NCBI RefSeq assembly: GCF_023502235.1
Contig: NZ_JAMFLY010000001.1
Coordinates: forward strand, 372,001-436,000
Direction of reading: 5' to 3'
Length of the DNA: 64,000 nt
Source: Flagellimonas myxillae
GTDB lineage: Bacteria > Bacteroidota > Bacteroidia > Flavobacteriales > Flavobacteriaceae
In this document: positions 35,318 to 44,224 of the stretch, one piece after another
Layout of the letters: the number at the start of each line of letters is the position of its first letter
How positions within the stretch are numbered: position 1 is the stretch's first letter
Position numbers and translations under genes: made by a program
Notes under the pieces: model-generated
What the model saw: the letters and a program-made list of their open reading frames with translations, nothing else
What the model was told of the DNA's origin: nothing
Database searches by the model: none

Positions 35318-36714
35318 TGAGAACGATTTTACTCCTGATTCTTTTGGCGGTCAGTGCCCCAATTGTTGCCCAATCCGAAGACGAGAAACAATTAAGAGCA
35401 ATCTACGATATGGCGCTTACCAATGGTAAGGCCTACGATTGGCTCAACCATTTGTCCAATCAGATTGGGGGTCGACTTTCCGGGTCGGTGCAGGCACAGC
35501 AGGCTGTGGACTATACTAAAGGGCAGTTGGATTCTCTTGGGTTGGACCGGGTGTGGCTGCAACCTGTTATGGTTCCCAAATGGGTTAGGGGAACTCCGGA
35601 GTTTGCCTATATCGAAACCAAACCAGGACTTACGACCAATGTTCCCATTTGTGCCCTTGGAGGGTCCGTGGCCACCCCAGAAGGTGGGGTAAAGGCCAAG
35701 GTTGTGGAAGTGCAGGGGATTGAAGACCTCGAAAAATTGGGCAGGGAAAAAATTGAAGGGAATATCGTTTTTTACAATAGACCCATGGACCCCAAACTAA
35801 TCAGCACTTTTGCATCGTATTCCGGTTGTGTGGACCAGCGGTATTCTGGAGCAGCGGAGGCTGGAAAATATGGTGCCGCCGGTGTAATTGTGCGGTCTAT
35901 GACGCTTCGATTGGACGATTACCCGCATACAGGTTCCATGGCTTATGGGGATACGCCAGTGGCCAATCGTGTTCCAGCGGCGGCCATTAGTACACAAGGG
36001 GCAGAACTTTTGAGCACCACGCTAAAGCTAAATCCGGATATCAAATTTTATTTTAAGCAGAGCTGCAAGCAGTTTGATGATGTGGAATCTTTTAACGTGA
36101 TCGGTGAAATTCGGGGAACAACCCATCCCAATGAGATCATGGTTATTGGTGGACATTTGGATTCCTGGGATTTGGGCGACGGTTCCCATGATGATGGCGC
36201 GGGTTGCGTACAGAGCATGGACGTGCTACGCTTGCTTAAAGAAACGGGATATAAGCCAAAAAGAACCTTACGTGTGGTACTTTTTATGAACGAGGAAAAT
36301 GGGCTTAGGGGTGGCAATAAATATGCTGAAGTTGCCCGGAACAAGAATGAAAAACATGTCTTTGCCTTGGAGAGTGATGCTGGAGGGTTTACCCCTCGGG
36401 GGTTTTCCTTTGATTGCTCGGAGGAAAATTTGGCCCAGGTACAAAGTTGGAAAGGTCTGTTTGAGCCTTACCTTATCCACATGTTTGTTAAGGGATATAG
36501 CGGGGCGGATATTGGTCCCTTAAAACACGAGGGATTGGTATTGGCAGGGCTTCGACCCGACTCACAACGTTATTTTGACCACCACCATGCCGAAAATGAC
36601 ACCTTTGAGCATGTAAACAAGCGGGAGTTGGAATTGGGTACCGCTACTATGGCCAGTTTGGTGTATTTGATGGATAAGTACGGGACCATCCCCGATACAA
36701 AGATTAAGGGGTAA
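35317..36714 (+). CDS. secreted M28-family metallopeptidase
   Basis: 465 aa with signal peptide (cut near VAQS). The zinc-site residues are seen in GGHLDSWDLGDGSHDDGAGC (His and Asp), MNEENGLRGG (Glu) and the late HHHAENDT (His). A PA-like insertion (about 110-200) precedes the catalytic half. Closest in layout to carboxypeptidase Q-like enzymes. It overlaps ppk2 by one base, so the two are coupled, though no functional tie is known. Confidence 0.92.
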   Translation: MRTILLLILLAVSAPIVAQSEDEKQLRAIYDMALTNGKAYDWLNHLSNQIGGRLSGSVQAQQAVDYTKGQLDSLGLDRVWLQPVMVPKWVRGTPEFAYIETKPGLTTNVPICALGGSVATPEGGVKAKVVEVQGIEDLEKLGREKIEGNIVFYNRPMDPKLISTFASYSGCVDQRYSGAAEAGKYGAAGVIVRSMTLRLDDYPHTGSMAYGDTPVANRVPAAAISTQGAELLSTTLKLNPDIKFYFKQSCKQFDDVESFNVIGEIRGTTHPNEIMVIGGHLDSWDLGDGSHDDGAGCVQSMDVLRLLKETGYKPKRTLRVVLFMNEENGLRGGNKYAEVARNKNEKHVFALESDAGGFTPRGFSFDCSEENLAQVQSWKGLFEPYLIHMFVKGYSGADIGPLKHEGLVLAGLRPDSQRYFDHHHAENDTFEHVNKRELELGTATMASLVYLMDKYGTIPDTKIKG

Positions 36715-36788
36715 CCAATAATTAATTTGAAGTAATCCGGGGTGATTAATTTTACTCGGAATCAAAGCTATTCAAGGAGAATTAATTT

Positions 36789-37277
36789 TCAGGCAACATT
36801 GTCCCACCCACATACATTCATATATGCTTGGGTTTCCTTATCAGCCATGAAAAAGAACTGCATACAATTTTTAAGAGTTACTATGTCCCCATAGACCCAA
36901 CATCCCTTACCATCCCACCAATACCCTCGAACTACGGATTCTTTGCATGGGTCGTCAATTCCTTTATCATCACCTTGGTGGATTACTGTATTTCCCTTTT
37001 TTATTATTACGTGAATGACATTATCGGTTTCACCATCCAAAACCTGTATGACTTCCAATTCTTCTGATTCAATCACCAAAGGTGTAAGAGAAATTATTTT
37101 GGCAGAAAAAGTGTCAAATTCCACGTGTTTTTTAGCATGTTCGTGAGGGCTTTCAAAGTTCAACTGTAGATTAACAGATTGTGGATCTGTTGAAGGTCCT
37201 ATCTCTTCCTGGGAACAGGAAAAAATCAACAAAAAAACAATTGATAGTGTAAGTAGATTAATGGTTTGGATTCTCAT
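36789..37277 (-). CDS. hypothetical lipoprotein (162 aa)
   Basis: Lipobox IFSC (Cys21) after a strong hydrophobic signal. The mature part has a beta-rich region (VNLQLNFESPHEHAKKHVEF in part) and a Cys/Trp-rich C-terminus (DDPCKES, WWDGKGCWVYG, NCMQFFFMAD, VCGWDNVA). I do not recognise the family. It converges on the M28 gene. The Cys/Trp pattern suggests disulfides in an exported domain. Confidence 0.65.
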   Translation of the reverse strand: MRIQTINLLTLSIVFLLIFSCSQEEIGPSTDPQSVNLQLNFESPHEHAKKHVEFDTFSAKIISLTPLVIESEELEVIQVLDGETDNVIHVIIKKGNTVIHQGDDKGIDDPCKESVVRGYWWDGKGCWVYGDIVTLKNCMQFFFMADKETQAYMNVCGWDNVA

Positions 37278-37505
37278 AATTTTGGTTTTTTGGTTAGAGA
37301 ATAGTTTGTGAAATCTAATTGTTGGAATACGATGGAGTAAGTCATTACCACAAATAGTGTTCTTAAATAAAAAAATGTAAGGTCGAAATTGATACCCAGG
37401 GAGGTTCTTCGTAGGATATCGATGAGGTTAGGTAAACCTAGTGTTTACTTTTTGTAAGAATAAGCCATTTTCCAAATTAAACGGAAGTAATTGTTTGTAC
37501 TTAGT

Positions 37506-38030
37506 TTACAATGGCTCCACAAGCGCTCGGGCAAATTCATAAGCCGAGATTTTATCAAAGCAGTTGTTGGCCCCATTTTGGGCTTTGCCGTTGATTTCCA
37601 AATAGAGGGTGAACGTACCCTTTACAACCTGAATAATGACCAAGTCCAATTCCCCAAATTCCACTTGGATCAAGCCAAAAGCATCATCCCCAAGGTCATC
37701 TGCAGGTTCATAAGTGGCCACGGATAAAGCATCCGCCTCTTCTGCATTGTACTCTTCAAGTGCAGCCTCCTCGGTAAAATGGTTGTACACCCTAATGGAA
37801 ACGGTATCGTCGAATCTGTAGACACCTTCCTTTTGGTCGGCATTACAAATATCTACGGGAAGGGTATTGAATTCAAATTGTCCAGCAGCTAATCCGCAAA
37901 AATCATTGATCCGGACACTGGCCCAATACTCAGCACAGTTTAAACTATTTTCGGGCGGGTTTTGGCAGTGACCTTCATAGCTTAGTAGCAATAAGGTCAA
38001 AGCCATAAAAGGGATGAATTGCTTTTTCAT
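37506..38030 (-). CDS. secreted hypothetical protein (174 aa)
   Basis: Signal peptide with cut near GHCQ. The mature part is acidic with several Cys (NCAEYWASV, DFCGLAAG, DICNADQ, NNCFDK) and repeated short strands, and resembles secreted ligand-binding or inhibitor domains without a clear family. Single gene with 228 nt to the neighbouring lipoprotein; that gap has an inverted repeat TAGGT-AA-ACCTA (near 37430) but no gene. Confidence 0.65.
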   Translation of the reverse strand: MKKQFIPFMALTLLLLSYEGHCQNPPENSLNCAEYWASVRINDFCGLAAGQFEFNTLPVDICNADQKEGVYRFDDTVSIRVYNHFTEEAALEEYNAEEADALSVATYEPADDLGDDAFGLIQVEFGELDLVIIQVVKGTFTLYLEINGKAQNGANNCFDKISAYEFARALVEPL

Positions 38031-38137
38031 GACACATGGTTTACAGATAGGAATAATCTTCGTAACGTTCGGAGGTTCTTCAAGTTACGAAAAAAAGCAA
38101 AAGCATATTACCCAAAAATGGCAATTTGGAATAGAGC

Positions 38138-38566
38138 TTATCGGTTAGAAAGGAAGTACAATCCACTTTCCCTCAAAACAAACCCTAAGCTTTTATACAT
38201 TTGAATTGCAGGTACTCGGTGGTGCCCGCTAAAAAGGAGAATTTCTGCAAGTTCTTTTTCCTTGGCGATATCCAGGAGCTTTTCCATCAGTTTTCGCCCA
38301 ATACCCTGTCCTCGGGAATTGAAATCCACCACCACATCCTCGATCCAACCTTTGTTTCCAGATATGGCAAGATATTCACATAAAGAGGCAATACCTAGAA
38401 TCTGCCCATTTGCCACACAATACACCAAGGTGGCTTTGTTTGAGTTATCGAGTACACGATCTAGGTTCGCTTGCTTTAGGTCGGGGGCAAGCTGTTTGAA
38501 CAAATCGCTAATCTGTGTTTGGATTTGTGGCGTAAGGTCTTCTTTTTTTAAAACGTCGATTTTCAT
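38138..38566 (-). CDS. GNAT-family N-acetyltransferase
   Basis: 142 aa. The acetyl-CoA pyrophosphate loop is SRGQGIGRKLM (about 84-94), with GWIEDVVV on the preceding strand. It acetylates an unknown amine. It starts 10 nt after the cyclase gene stop and may be the third gene of that run. Confidence 0.88.
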   Translation of the reverse strand: MKIDVLKKEDLTPQIQTQISDLFKQLAPDLKQANLDRVLDNSNKATLVYCVANGQILGIASLCEYLAISGNKGWIEDVVVDFNSRGQGIGRKLMEKLLDIAKEKELAEILLFSGHHRVPAIQMYKSLGFVLRESGLYFLSNR

Positions 38567-38576
38567 GGGGCTGATA

Positions 38577-39359
38577 CTATTTTTTCTTTAAACCTTCCAC
38601 GGTGTAGGTCGTTATGGGTTCCGATTTCCCCTTTACCAGTAACGGGGGCATTTTCTTTAGGATAAATCGGTCATCCAAGTCATTCTTAATGTCATCTGTG
38701 ATAAGAATATCGGTATTGTGTTCCCGGGTAAGTGCCTCAACGCGGGCCGCCACGTTGATGGGATCGCCAACAACCCCAAATTTGCTCAACTCGTAGTTGC
38801 CCATGACTCCAGCGAGAACCCTTCCTTTATGTATTCCAATTCCAAAAGATAGTTCGGGAAACCCTCTGTCCTTCAGTTCTTTGTTGTACTCCTCCAAGGC
38901 CTCTCTCATCTCCAAGGCGGCCATTACAGCATCCTGAACCTGCCATGGATTATTTCTGAGAGCTCCAAAAAGCGATAAGATACCATCACCAATCAGTTCT
39001 GTTACCTGGCCATGATTTTTACTCAGTACCTGGCTCATGCACCGGAAATAGCCATTTAAAATACCCACCACATCCGAGGGTTCCATTTCATCGCACATTC
39101 TGGTGAATCCTTTCAGGTCGGCAAACAGCACGGTTACCGAACGCATGGTAGGCTGATATGCGCTGTCGGAATCTGTGAGGTGTTCGATAACTTCTTCTGG
39201 TGTAAATCGCCCAAAATGGATTTGAAGTCTTTCCAGTTTTTCGTTCGTGTGCTCGAGTAGCTTCACCAACTTTTTGTTATGTTTTTTTAGCCGAAGAATA
39301 AGCAAGGTACAGACCGTTGCCAACACTAAACCGATTAAAATGAAATACACTAAGCCCAT
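38577..39359 (-). CDS. membrane-anchored class III nucleotidyl cyclase
   Basis: 260 aa: one N-terminal membrane helix (3-23), a short linker, then a class III cyclase domain (about 73-250). Metal-binding D81 (FADLKGFT) and D125 (GDG) and transition-state N202/R206 (NVAAR) are present. The purine-specifying position carries Glu (E121 in TELIGD), where adenylate cyclases usually have Lys and guanylate cyclases Glu, hinting at GTP; the second specificity position is Gly and gives no clear vote. Its start overlaps the stop of the AhpD-like gene. Confidence 0.88.
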   Translation of the reverse strand: MGLVYFILIGLVLATVCTLLILRLKKHNKKLVKLLEHTNEKLERLQIHFGRFTPEEVIEHLTDSDSAYQPTMRSVTVLFADLKGFTRMCDEMEPSDVVGILNGYFRCMSQVLSKNHGQVTELIGDGILSLFGALRNNPWQVQDAVMAALEMREALEEYNKELKDRGFPELSFGIGIHKGRVLAGVMGNYELSKFGVVGDPINVAARVEALTREHNTDILITDDIKNDLDDRFILKKMPPLLVKGKSEPITTYTVEGLKKK

Positions 39360-40432
39360 TATCCTAAGAGAACTGCAAGTCTAACGGTTGAATTTGCAAG
39401 AGACGCGACCCCAATCGCTTCCAGCATCATGGGTTCGCCAACCTCTTGGGTGAGTTCCCGTACCCTCGATTGGATGGAGGCATTCTGAAAGTGGATGGTC
39501 TCCCTTGTCCATGCCAGCAGGCTTTCTTCCTTTTCATTTAAGTGGGAAGAGGATAAGGTGGCGAGTGCGGTTTTAAATTCTTCTTCGGAGAACCCACAAT
39601 TCAATGCCATGTCGTGGGTTTCCGCCATACAGAACTCACAATTCAACGTATTGGCCACCACAGCGAACATTAGCACTTTCAATTTTCTGGATAGCGTGTC
39701 CGATTCCAATGCCCCATTAAGGGCGTCGTGCATGGCCTTGGCCGCCGGTAAGCCTATCAATTTTTGTACAACCCCTGGAAAGGACTCGGGGTCACCTTCG
39801 ATATTTGTGGATTCTGTCCAACCAATACTCCTAAGTTTCTTTCCAATTAGAGGTCGAAAAATCTTCCCCAAAAGGCTATTGGGCAAGCGTTCCAAGGATG
39901 CCATTGGAGGAGCAGAAATAAAGGTGCACACCCGGTTCATAAAACAATGGTTTACGATCACGAAAGCCATTTCTGCAACAGCCATGGGCGAGTATCCCAA
40001 CCGAAGAAGCTCTTCCCGGTCCTTTTTGGGAGGTCTTGGATTGGAACGGGATAAATTTCTACAGAATCGGATAAAGGCGCGCTCTTTCTCGTTCATGTCC
40101 GCCAATTGAACATTATGTTCAATGTTCTTTATCATTTTTTCCGAATAGCCCCAAAGGCGCATCCATGATTTGGCTACCCCGTAGCAGTACCTACAGGCAT
40201 TTTCTTGGGCTGCCACAAGGCCACAGATATCAGCCAATTTTGTTGGGAATTCTTGGGCTTCGTACCGAGGCCATTTTAATACGGTTCTTCTAAGCCAAGG
40301 ACTTCTAGAGGTTCGCGTGTGGATATCCGGGATTTGACCAATATCCGCTTTGATCTCGGCTTCCCATTCCGCATCATGAAATACGGAGATGGTGGGGTCT
40401 CCCCATTCAATTTCGTTAATTAATAAGCCCAT
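39359..40432 (-). CDS. double AhpD/carboxymuconolactone decarboxylase-like protein
   Basis: 357 aa with two AhpD-type domains. Each carries a CxxC redox pair: C80-R-Y-C83 and CEFC near 262-265, the latter followed by a His as in AhpD (MAETHDMALNCG). AhpD-like proteins act as disulfide reductants or peroxidases. The gene overlaps the cyclase start (TAATG), so the two are translated together. It may couple redox state to nucleotide signalling; this is inference. Confidence 0.85.
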   Translation of the reverse strand: MGLLINEIEWGDPTISVFHDAEWEAEIKADIGQIPDIHTRTSRSPWLRRTVLKWPRYEAQEFPTKLADICGLVAAQENACRYCYGVAKSWMRLWGYSEKMIKNIEHNVQLADMNEKERAFIRFCRNLSRSNPRPPKKDREELLRLGYSPMAVAEMAFVIVNHCFMNRVCTFISAPPMASLERLPNSLLGKIFRPLIGKKLRSIGWTESTNIEGDPESFPGVVQKLIGLPAAKAMHDALNGALESDTLSRKLKVLMFAVVANTLNCEFCMAETHDMALNCGFSEEEFKTALATLSSSHLNEKEESLLAWTRETIHFQNASIQSRVRELTQEVGEPMMLEAIGVASLANSTVRLAVLLG

Positions 40433-40598
40433 ACCATCTATATTATTTGTTCCCTCTTCTCACTCCCTATCCACGCATAACGGAATATACGGTTAAACCT
40501 AAAGATCAACAAAAAATAGCCAAAAAACCGTTGTTTTTCAGGGGATTGTGCAGAGTATGTCATTGAAAGGAATACGATATGTCCCTTATTGAGTTAAA

Positions 40599-40631
40599 TT
40601 GGATTAATCCCCCGTAAAACTCTTACCTTTG
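40599..40631 (+). promoter_or_regulatory. promoter of the PPIase fusion gene
   Basis: TTG (40599-40601), a 22-nt spacer and TACCTTTG (40624-40631) match the Bacteroidota promoter consensus. It lies about 50 nt before the ATG. Confidence 0.6.
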
Positions 40632-40682
40632 CAGCCTTAAATTTGAAGAATCGAGCAATCGAATAATCTAATATTCAAAGAA

Positions 40683-41615
40683 ATGCAAGACGGAATCTAC
40701 GCAAAATTCAATACCTCAAAAGGAGAGGTCTTGGTAAAACTAACCCATGATAAAACCCCGGGTACTGTGGGAAACTTTGTGGCCTTGGCCGAAGGAAATA
40801 TGGAGAATTCAGCCAAACCCCAAGGAAAACCTTATTACGATGGCCTTAAGTTCCACCGGGTAATTGCTGACTTTATGATACAGGGTGGATGCCCACAAGG
40901 AACTGGAACCGGTGATCCCGGGTACAAGTTTGATGATGAGTTCCATCCAGAATTGACCCACGAAGGTCCTGGAGTGCTTTCCATGGCCAATGCAGGTCCT
41001 GGAACCAACGGAAGTCAATTTTTCATCACTCATGTCCCTACCCCATGGTTGGACAATAAGCACACTGTTTTTGGACATGTGGAGCACGGTCAGGAAGTTG
41101 TGGACGCTATTGCACAGGGTGATGCCATAGACAGTCTTGAAATTGTACGGGTTGGCGCCGAAGCCGAAGGCTGGAATGCCATTGAGGCCTTTAGAACTTT
41201 TGAAGGTGCTAGGGAGAAGAGAATTGCGGAAGCGAAGGCACGTGCTGAAGCGGAAATGGAGAAGTTGGCAGCAGGTTTCGAAAAAACCGATAGCGGTTTG
41301 CGATTCAAATTGATTCAAGAAGGAAGTGGTGCCAAGGCCGAGAAAGGCAAAATGGTATCTGTTCATTACGAGGGGAGTCTAACCGACGGGCAAGTATTCG
41401 ATTCCTCTTACAGCCGAAACCAACCCATAGATTTTACCTTGGGTGTGGGGCAGGTTATTCCAGGATGGGATGAAGGTATAGGATTGTTGAAGGTTGGGGA
41501 CAAAGCCCGTTTTGTGATTCCTTCAAATTTGGCCTATGGCAGTGCAGGTGCTGGTGGTGTTATTCCTCCGGATGCCACTTTGATTTTTGATGTAGAGCTA
41601 ATGAACGTTAAGTAG
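40683..41615 (+). CDS. cyclophilin-FKBP dual peptidylprolyl isomerase
   Basis: 310 aa joining two unrelated PPIase folds: a cyclophilin domain (about 5-160; [20 protein letters not shown]) and an FKBP domain (about 215-310; [39 protein letters not shown]). An Ala/Glu/Arg-rich helix links them (165-205). There is no signal peptide, so it is cytoplasmic. Cyclophilin-FKBP dual immunophilins are described for some flavobacteria. Both active sites look intact. Ends at a strong terminator. Confidence 0.95.
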   Translation: MQDGIYAKFNTSKGEVLVKLTHDKTPGTVGNFVALAEGNMENSAKPQGKPYYDGLKFHRVIADFMIQGGCPQGTGTGDPGYKFDDEFHPELTHEGPGVLSMANAGPGTNGSQFFITHVPTPWLDNKHTVFGHVEHGQEVVDAIAQGDAIDSLEIVRVGAEAEGWNAIEAFRTFEGAREKRIAEAKARAEAEMEKLAAGFEKTDSGLRFKLIQEGSGAKAEKGKMVSVHYEGSLTDGQVFDSSYSRNQPIDFTLGVGQVIPGWDEGIGLLKVGDKARFVIPSNLAYGSAGAGGVIPPDATLIFDVELMNVK

Positions 41616-41633
41616 CGGAACAATCAATAGAAA

Positions 41634-41668
41634 TAAAAAAAGCCTCCTAAAAAAGGAGGCTTTTTTTA
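41634..41668. terminator. bidirectional intrinsic terminator
   Basis: AAAAAGCCTCCT - AAAA - AGGAGGCTTTTT, with long T-runs on both strands. It serves the PPIase gene (+); its outer edge contains the stop codon of the tiny membrane gene on the minus strand. Confidence 0.93.
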
Positions 41669-41749
41669 TTTAGATCTGTTTACGCTTACCAACAGTAAGC
41701 AGAGGTTGAGCGCAAGTAATAATAGCAGAATCGTAAAAAATGTGCCCAT
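41666..41749 (-). CDS. tiny one-helix membrane protein (27 aa)
   Basis: ATG at 41749, stop TAA at 41666. 27 residues, nearly all one membrane helix with a short basic end (RSK). Shares TFF (3-5), LLA (11-13), N15, LL (18-19), SVN (22-24) and S26 with the neighbour at 41823 and the protein at 21970, without gaps. Position-by-position conservation across three copies, including mid-helix Asn15, argues for translation. It ends in the shared terminator. Probably co-transcribed with the upstream copy, 73 nt away. Confidence 0.6.
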   Translation of the reverse strand: MGTFFTILLLLLALNLCLLLVSVNRSK

Positions 41750-41822
41750 AGTCAATGATTTTTCAATACCGTTTGTGTTTGTTTAGTAACAATTCAACGG
41801 GAAAATACCCTACTATATTGTG

Positions 41823-41909
41823 CTACTTTTTTGAACTATTGACACTTAGCAGTAGCAAAATCAAGTTGACGGCCAATAAAATGGCGAGGATTAGAAAGAA
41901 GGTATTCAT
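41823..41909 (-). CDS. tiny one-helix membrane protein (28 aa)
   Basis: ATG at 41909, stop TAG at 41823. 28 residues, one membrane helix, basic end (SSKK). It matches the 21970 protein at 18 of the first 26 positions and the 41666 peptide at a similar level, with the same TFF, LLA, N15, LL and SVN anchors. No clear promoter is seen in the 95 nt before it. Role unknown; other tiny one-helix proteins often regulate a larger membrane protein or form small oligomers. Confidence 0.6.
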   Translation of the reverse strand: MNTFFLILAILLAVNLILLLLSVNSSKK

Positions 41910-42004
41910 GCAATTTCAGTTTAATGGTCGAGGGGGAACGGTGTTCTTGTTAATTAGATAGAAAAAATCAGGGAGGTTGCGCGGAGATCAAACAAAATTG
42001 CAAA

Positions 42005-42033
42005 TAAAAAAACCCGGGATAAAATTCCCGGGT
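42005..42033 (-). terminator. intrinsic terminator after cspA
   Basis: CCCGGGA - 6 nt - TCCCGGG, followed on the minus strand by TTTTTTT. It isolates cspA from the two tiny membrane genes downstream. Confidence 0.85.
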
Positions 42034-42062
42034 CGTATCGTATAAAAAAGTAAGTTGGTACC

Positions 42063-42257
42063 TTAATCTATGACTTGCACATTAACGGCGTTCATACCTT
42101 TTTTTCCTTGTTGTAGTTCGAATTCTACAACGTCACCTTCCCTAATTTCGTCAATTAAGCCAGAAATGTGTACAAAGTGATCTGTTTCTGAACCGTCTTC
42201 AGTGATGAATCCATAACCTTTGGAATCGTTGAAGAATTTTACTGTTCCTTTACTCAT
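42063..42257 (-). CDS. cspA: cold-shock protein (CspA family)
   Basis: 64-aa single-domain RNA/ssDNA-binding protein. RNP1 is KGYGFIT (13-19) and RNP2 is HFVHIS (27-32). It begins MSKGTVKFFND, a standard start. Expected to melt RNA structure in the cytoplasm. A TACCTTCG element upstream on the minus strand is a near match to the -7 box. Confidence 0.96.
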   Translation of the reverse strand: MSKGTVKFFNDSKGYGFITEDGSETDHFVHISGLIDEIREGDVVEFELQQGKKGMNAVNVQVID

Positions 42258-42348
42258 TACTAAATGTTAAAAAATTAAATGAGCTGCGAAGGTACACTTA
42301 ATTTATTCAGAAACAGGATTTTTTTAGTTTTTTCAACAAACTAATGTA

Positions 42349-42987
42349 TTAAGCCGTGGGATCGGGGGTTAACCGTAAATAAGGTTTTATTTCCTCAACC
42401 CCTTTGGCGAAAATTTCTTTGGCCTCCCCGGTTGGGATAGCGGGACTTACCACCACTTTTTCCCCACTTTCCCAATTTGCAGGTGTAGCGACCTTGTGGT
42501 ATGCCGTGAGTTGTAGTGAATCCACAACCCGAAGCAATTCGTAAAAATTCCTACCTGTGGATGCCGGATAGGTCAATATCAATTTTACAGACTTGTCAGG
42601 ACCAATGATGAATACGGAACGCACGGTCAGGGTATCATCCGCATTGGGATGGATCATGTCGTAAAGATCAGAGACCTTTCTATCCTCATCTGCAATAATA
42701 GGAAAGTTAACTACGGTGTTTTGGGTTTCGTTGATGTCTTTTATCCATTCGGCATGGGATGCCACACCATCAACACTCAGGGCCATCATTTTTACGTTGC
42801 GTTTTGCAAATTCCTCCTTGAATTTGGCCGCGGTACCAAGCTCGGTGGTACAAACGGGAGTAAAGTCGGCGGGATGGGAGAACAAAATGCCCCAACCATC
42901 GCCTAAATAGTCGTAAAAATTTAGTGAGCCTTGTGAGGTCTCTGCTGTAAAATCCGGGGCAGTATCGCCCAATCGTAATGTTGCCAT
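42349..42987 (-). CDS. 1-Cys peroxiredoxin (Prx6 family)
   Basis: 212 aa. The peroxidatic Cys is in HPADFTPVCTTELG (about residue 47), the Prx6-type motif. The C-terminal half (GRNFYELLRVVDSLQLT, ANWESGEKVVV, PYLRLTPDP) also matches. It removes peroxides in the cytoplasm. Single gene diverging from the DinB-like gene. Confidence 0.94.
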   Translation of the reverse strand: MATLRLGDTAPDFTAETSQGSLNFYDYLGDGWGILFSHPADFTPVCTTELGTAAKFKEEFAKRNVKMMALSVDGVASHAEWIKDINETQNTVVNFPIIADEDRKVSDLYDMIHPNADDTLTVRSVFIIGPDKSVKLILTYPASTGRNFYELLRVVDSLQLTAYHKVATPANWESGEKVVVSPAIPTGEAKEIFAKGVEEIKPYLRLTPDPTA

Positions 42988-43153
42988 TTTATCTTGTTTT
43001 TTTAGATTGTAAATAGGGGGTCTTACAAAGTTAAGAGATTGTGGTTCCCCAAGTTCATACAGGAGTTAAAAGTGTATTAAAGTTTTTTTTCACCCAATGA
43101 TTTTCATCAGGTAACATGGGTTGTACTGGAGTAAAGTTTCCTATTTTTAAACC

Positions 43154-43693
43154 ATGGAAAAAGACGAACAACATCTACGTTACCCCATAGGTACATTTCA
43201 GGCCCCGGAACATATTACAGAGGATCATGTGAATGGATGGATAACTGTTTTGGAACAACTTCCGAAGCGATTGGAAGCCTTGGTTTCCCCACTTTCGCAC
43301 GAACAATTGGAAACGCCATATCGCCCGGAAGGTTGGACGGTTAGACAATTGGTCCACCACATTTCGGATAGTCACCACCATAGCTATATACGATTTAAAT
43401 GGGCACTAACGGAGGATAATCCTGTAATCAAACCCTATTTTGAAAAGGAATGGTCCAAACTGTTTGATGCAAAATCCGCGCCCATAGAAATGTCATTGGA
43501 TCATCTGAGGGTAGTACACGCTAAATTGGTCTATTTGCTCAAGGGACTCACGAAAGAACAGCTACAGCGAACCTTTACACATCCCGACGGCAATGAGGTG
43601 GTCACCTTGGAAGAAAATATTGGCAGGTACGCATGGCATGGAAGCCATCATTATGCCCATATCGAGAATTTGATCAAGCGGGAATCTTGGTAA
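43154..43693 (+). CDS. DinB-superfamily YfiT/BstA-like putative metal-dependent hydrolase
   Basis: 179-aa four-helix-bundle protein. The metal-binding His triad is suggested by VHHISDSHHHSYIRF (about 74-88) and WHGSHHYAHIE (about 159-169). Annotations in this family include bacillithiol transferase; Flavobacteriia are known to make bacillithiol, but the activity here is not shown. Converges on the acetyltransferase with a 1-nt gap. Confidence 0.88.
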   Translation: MEKDEQHLRYPIGTFQAPEHITEDHVNGWITVLEQLPKRLEALVSPLSHEQLETPYRPEGWTVRQLVHHISDSHHHSYIRFKWALTEDNPVIKPYFEKEWSKLFDAKSAPIEMSLDHLRVVHAKLVYLLKGLTKEQLQRTFTHPDGNEVVTLEENIGRYAWHGSHHYAHIENLIKRESW

Positions 43694-43694
43694 A

Positions 43695-44222
43695 CTAGAG
43701 TTGTTTCGTAAGTACCCACATCGCTTTTTCTGAAGGAATGGCGTGGGGCAGGGTAAGCTCACATTCCCTTTTAATTTGGAAGCCGTTTTTGAGATAAAAC
43801 TGAATCGGACCGCCCTTTTGCATGGTGTCCAACCATACTATATTCTTCCCTAGATTTTTTGCGTAGGATTCGATGAGCCAAAGTACCTGTTTGCCTATGC
43901 CTTTTCCAGAAAATGCTTCGAGCAAATAAATCTTTTCGGCCAATAGGGCTTCCGCCCCTGAAAGTTCATCCAATGGGGAGTCCAGTACTAATTTTACAAT
44001 TCCCGCGATACTATCCTCCGATTTAACCAGAAAATGCTTTAGGTTGGAATTTTCCAAACCCTTTTGGACCACTGCAGTGGTAAAGCTCCGACTAATATAG
44101 GGGCCAGGGTCCCGATTTTCCCATAGATGCAAATAGTGCTCATGATAGCTTTGTTTGCCAACGGAAATATAGGTATCCAAGTTTTCCTGGGTTACGGGCT
44201 CAAGCGTTACATTTTGTGCCAT
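43695..44222 (-). CDS. GNAT-family N-acetyltransferase
   Basis: 175 aa. The acetyl-CoA loop is AFSGKGIGKQVLW (about 113-125), with EKIYLLEAF on strand 4 and FYLKNGF near the end. The substrate is unknown. It follows the cupin gene by 2 nt and is probably in one unit with the cupin and the thioredoxin-like gene. Confidence 0.9.
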   Translation of the reverse strand: MAQNVTLEPVTQENLDTYISVGKQSYHEHYLHLWENRDPGPYISRSFTTAVVQKGLENSNLKHFLVKSEDSIAGIVKLVLDSPLDELSGAEALLAEKIYLLEAFSGKGIGKQVLWLIESYAKNLGKNIVWLDTMQKGGPIQFYLKNGFQIKRECELTLPHAIPSEKAMWVLTKQL

Positions 44223-44224
44223 AG

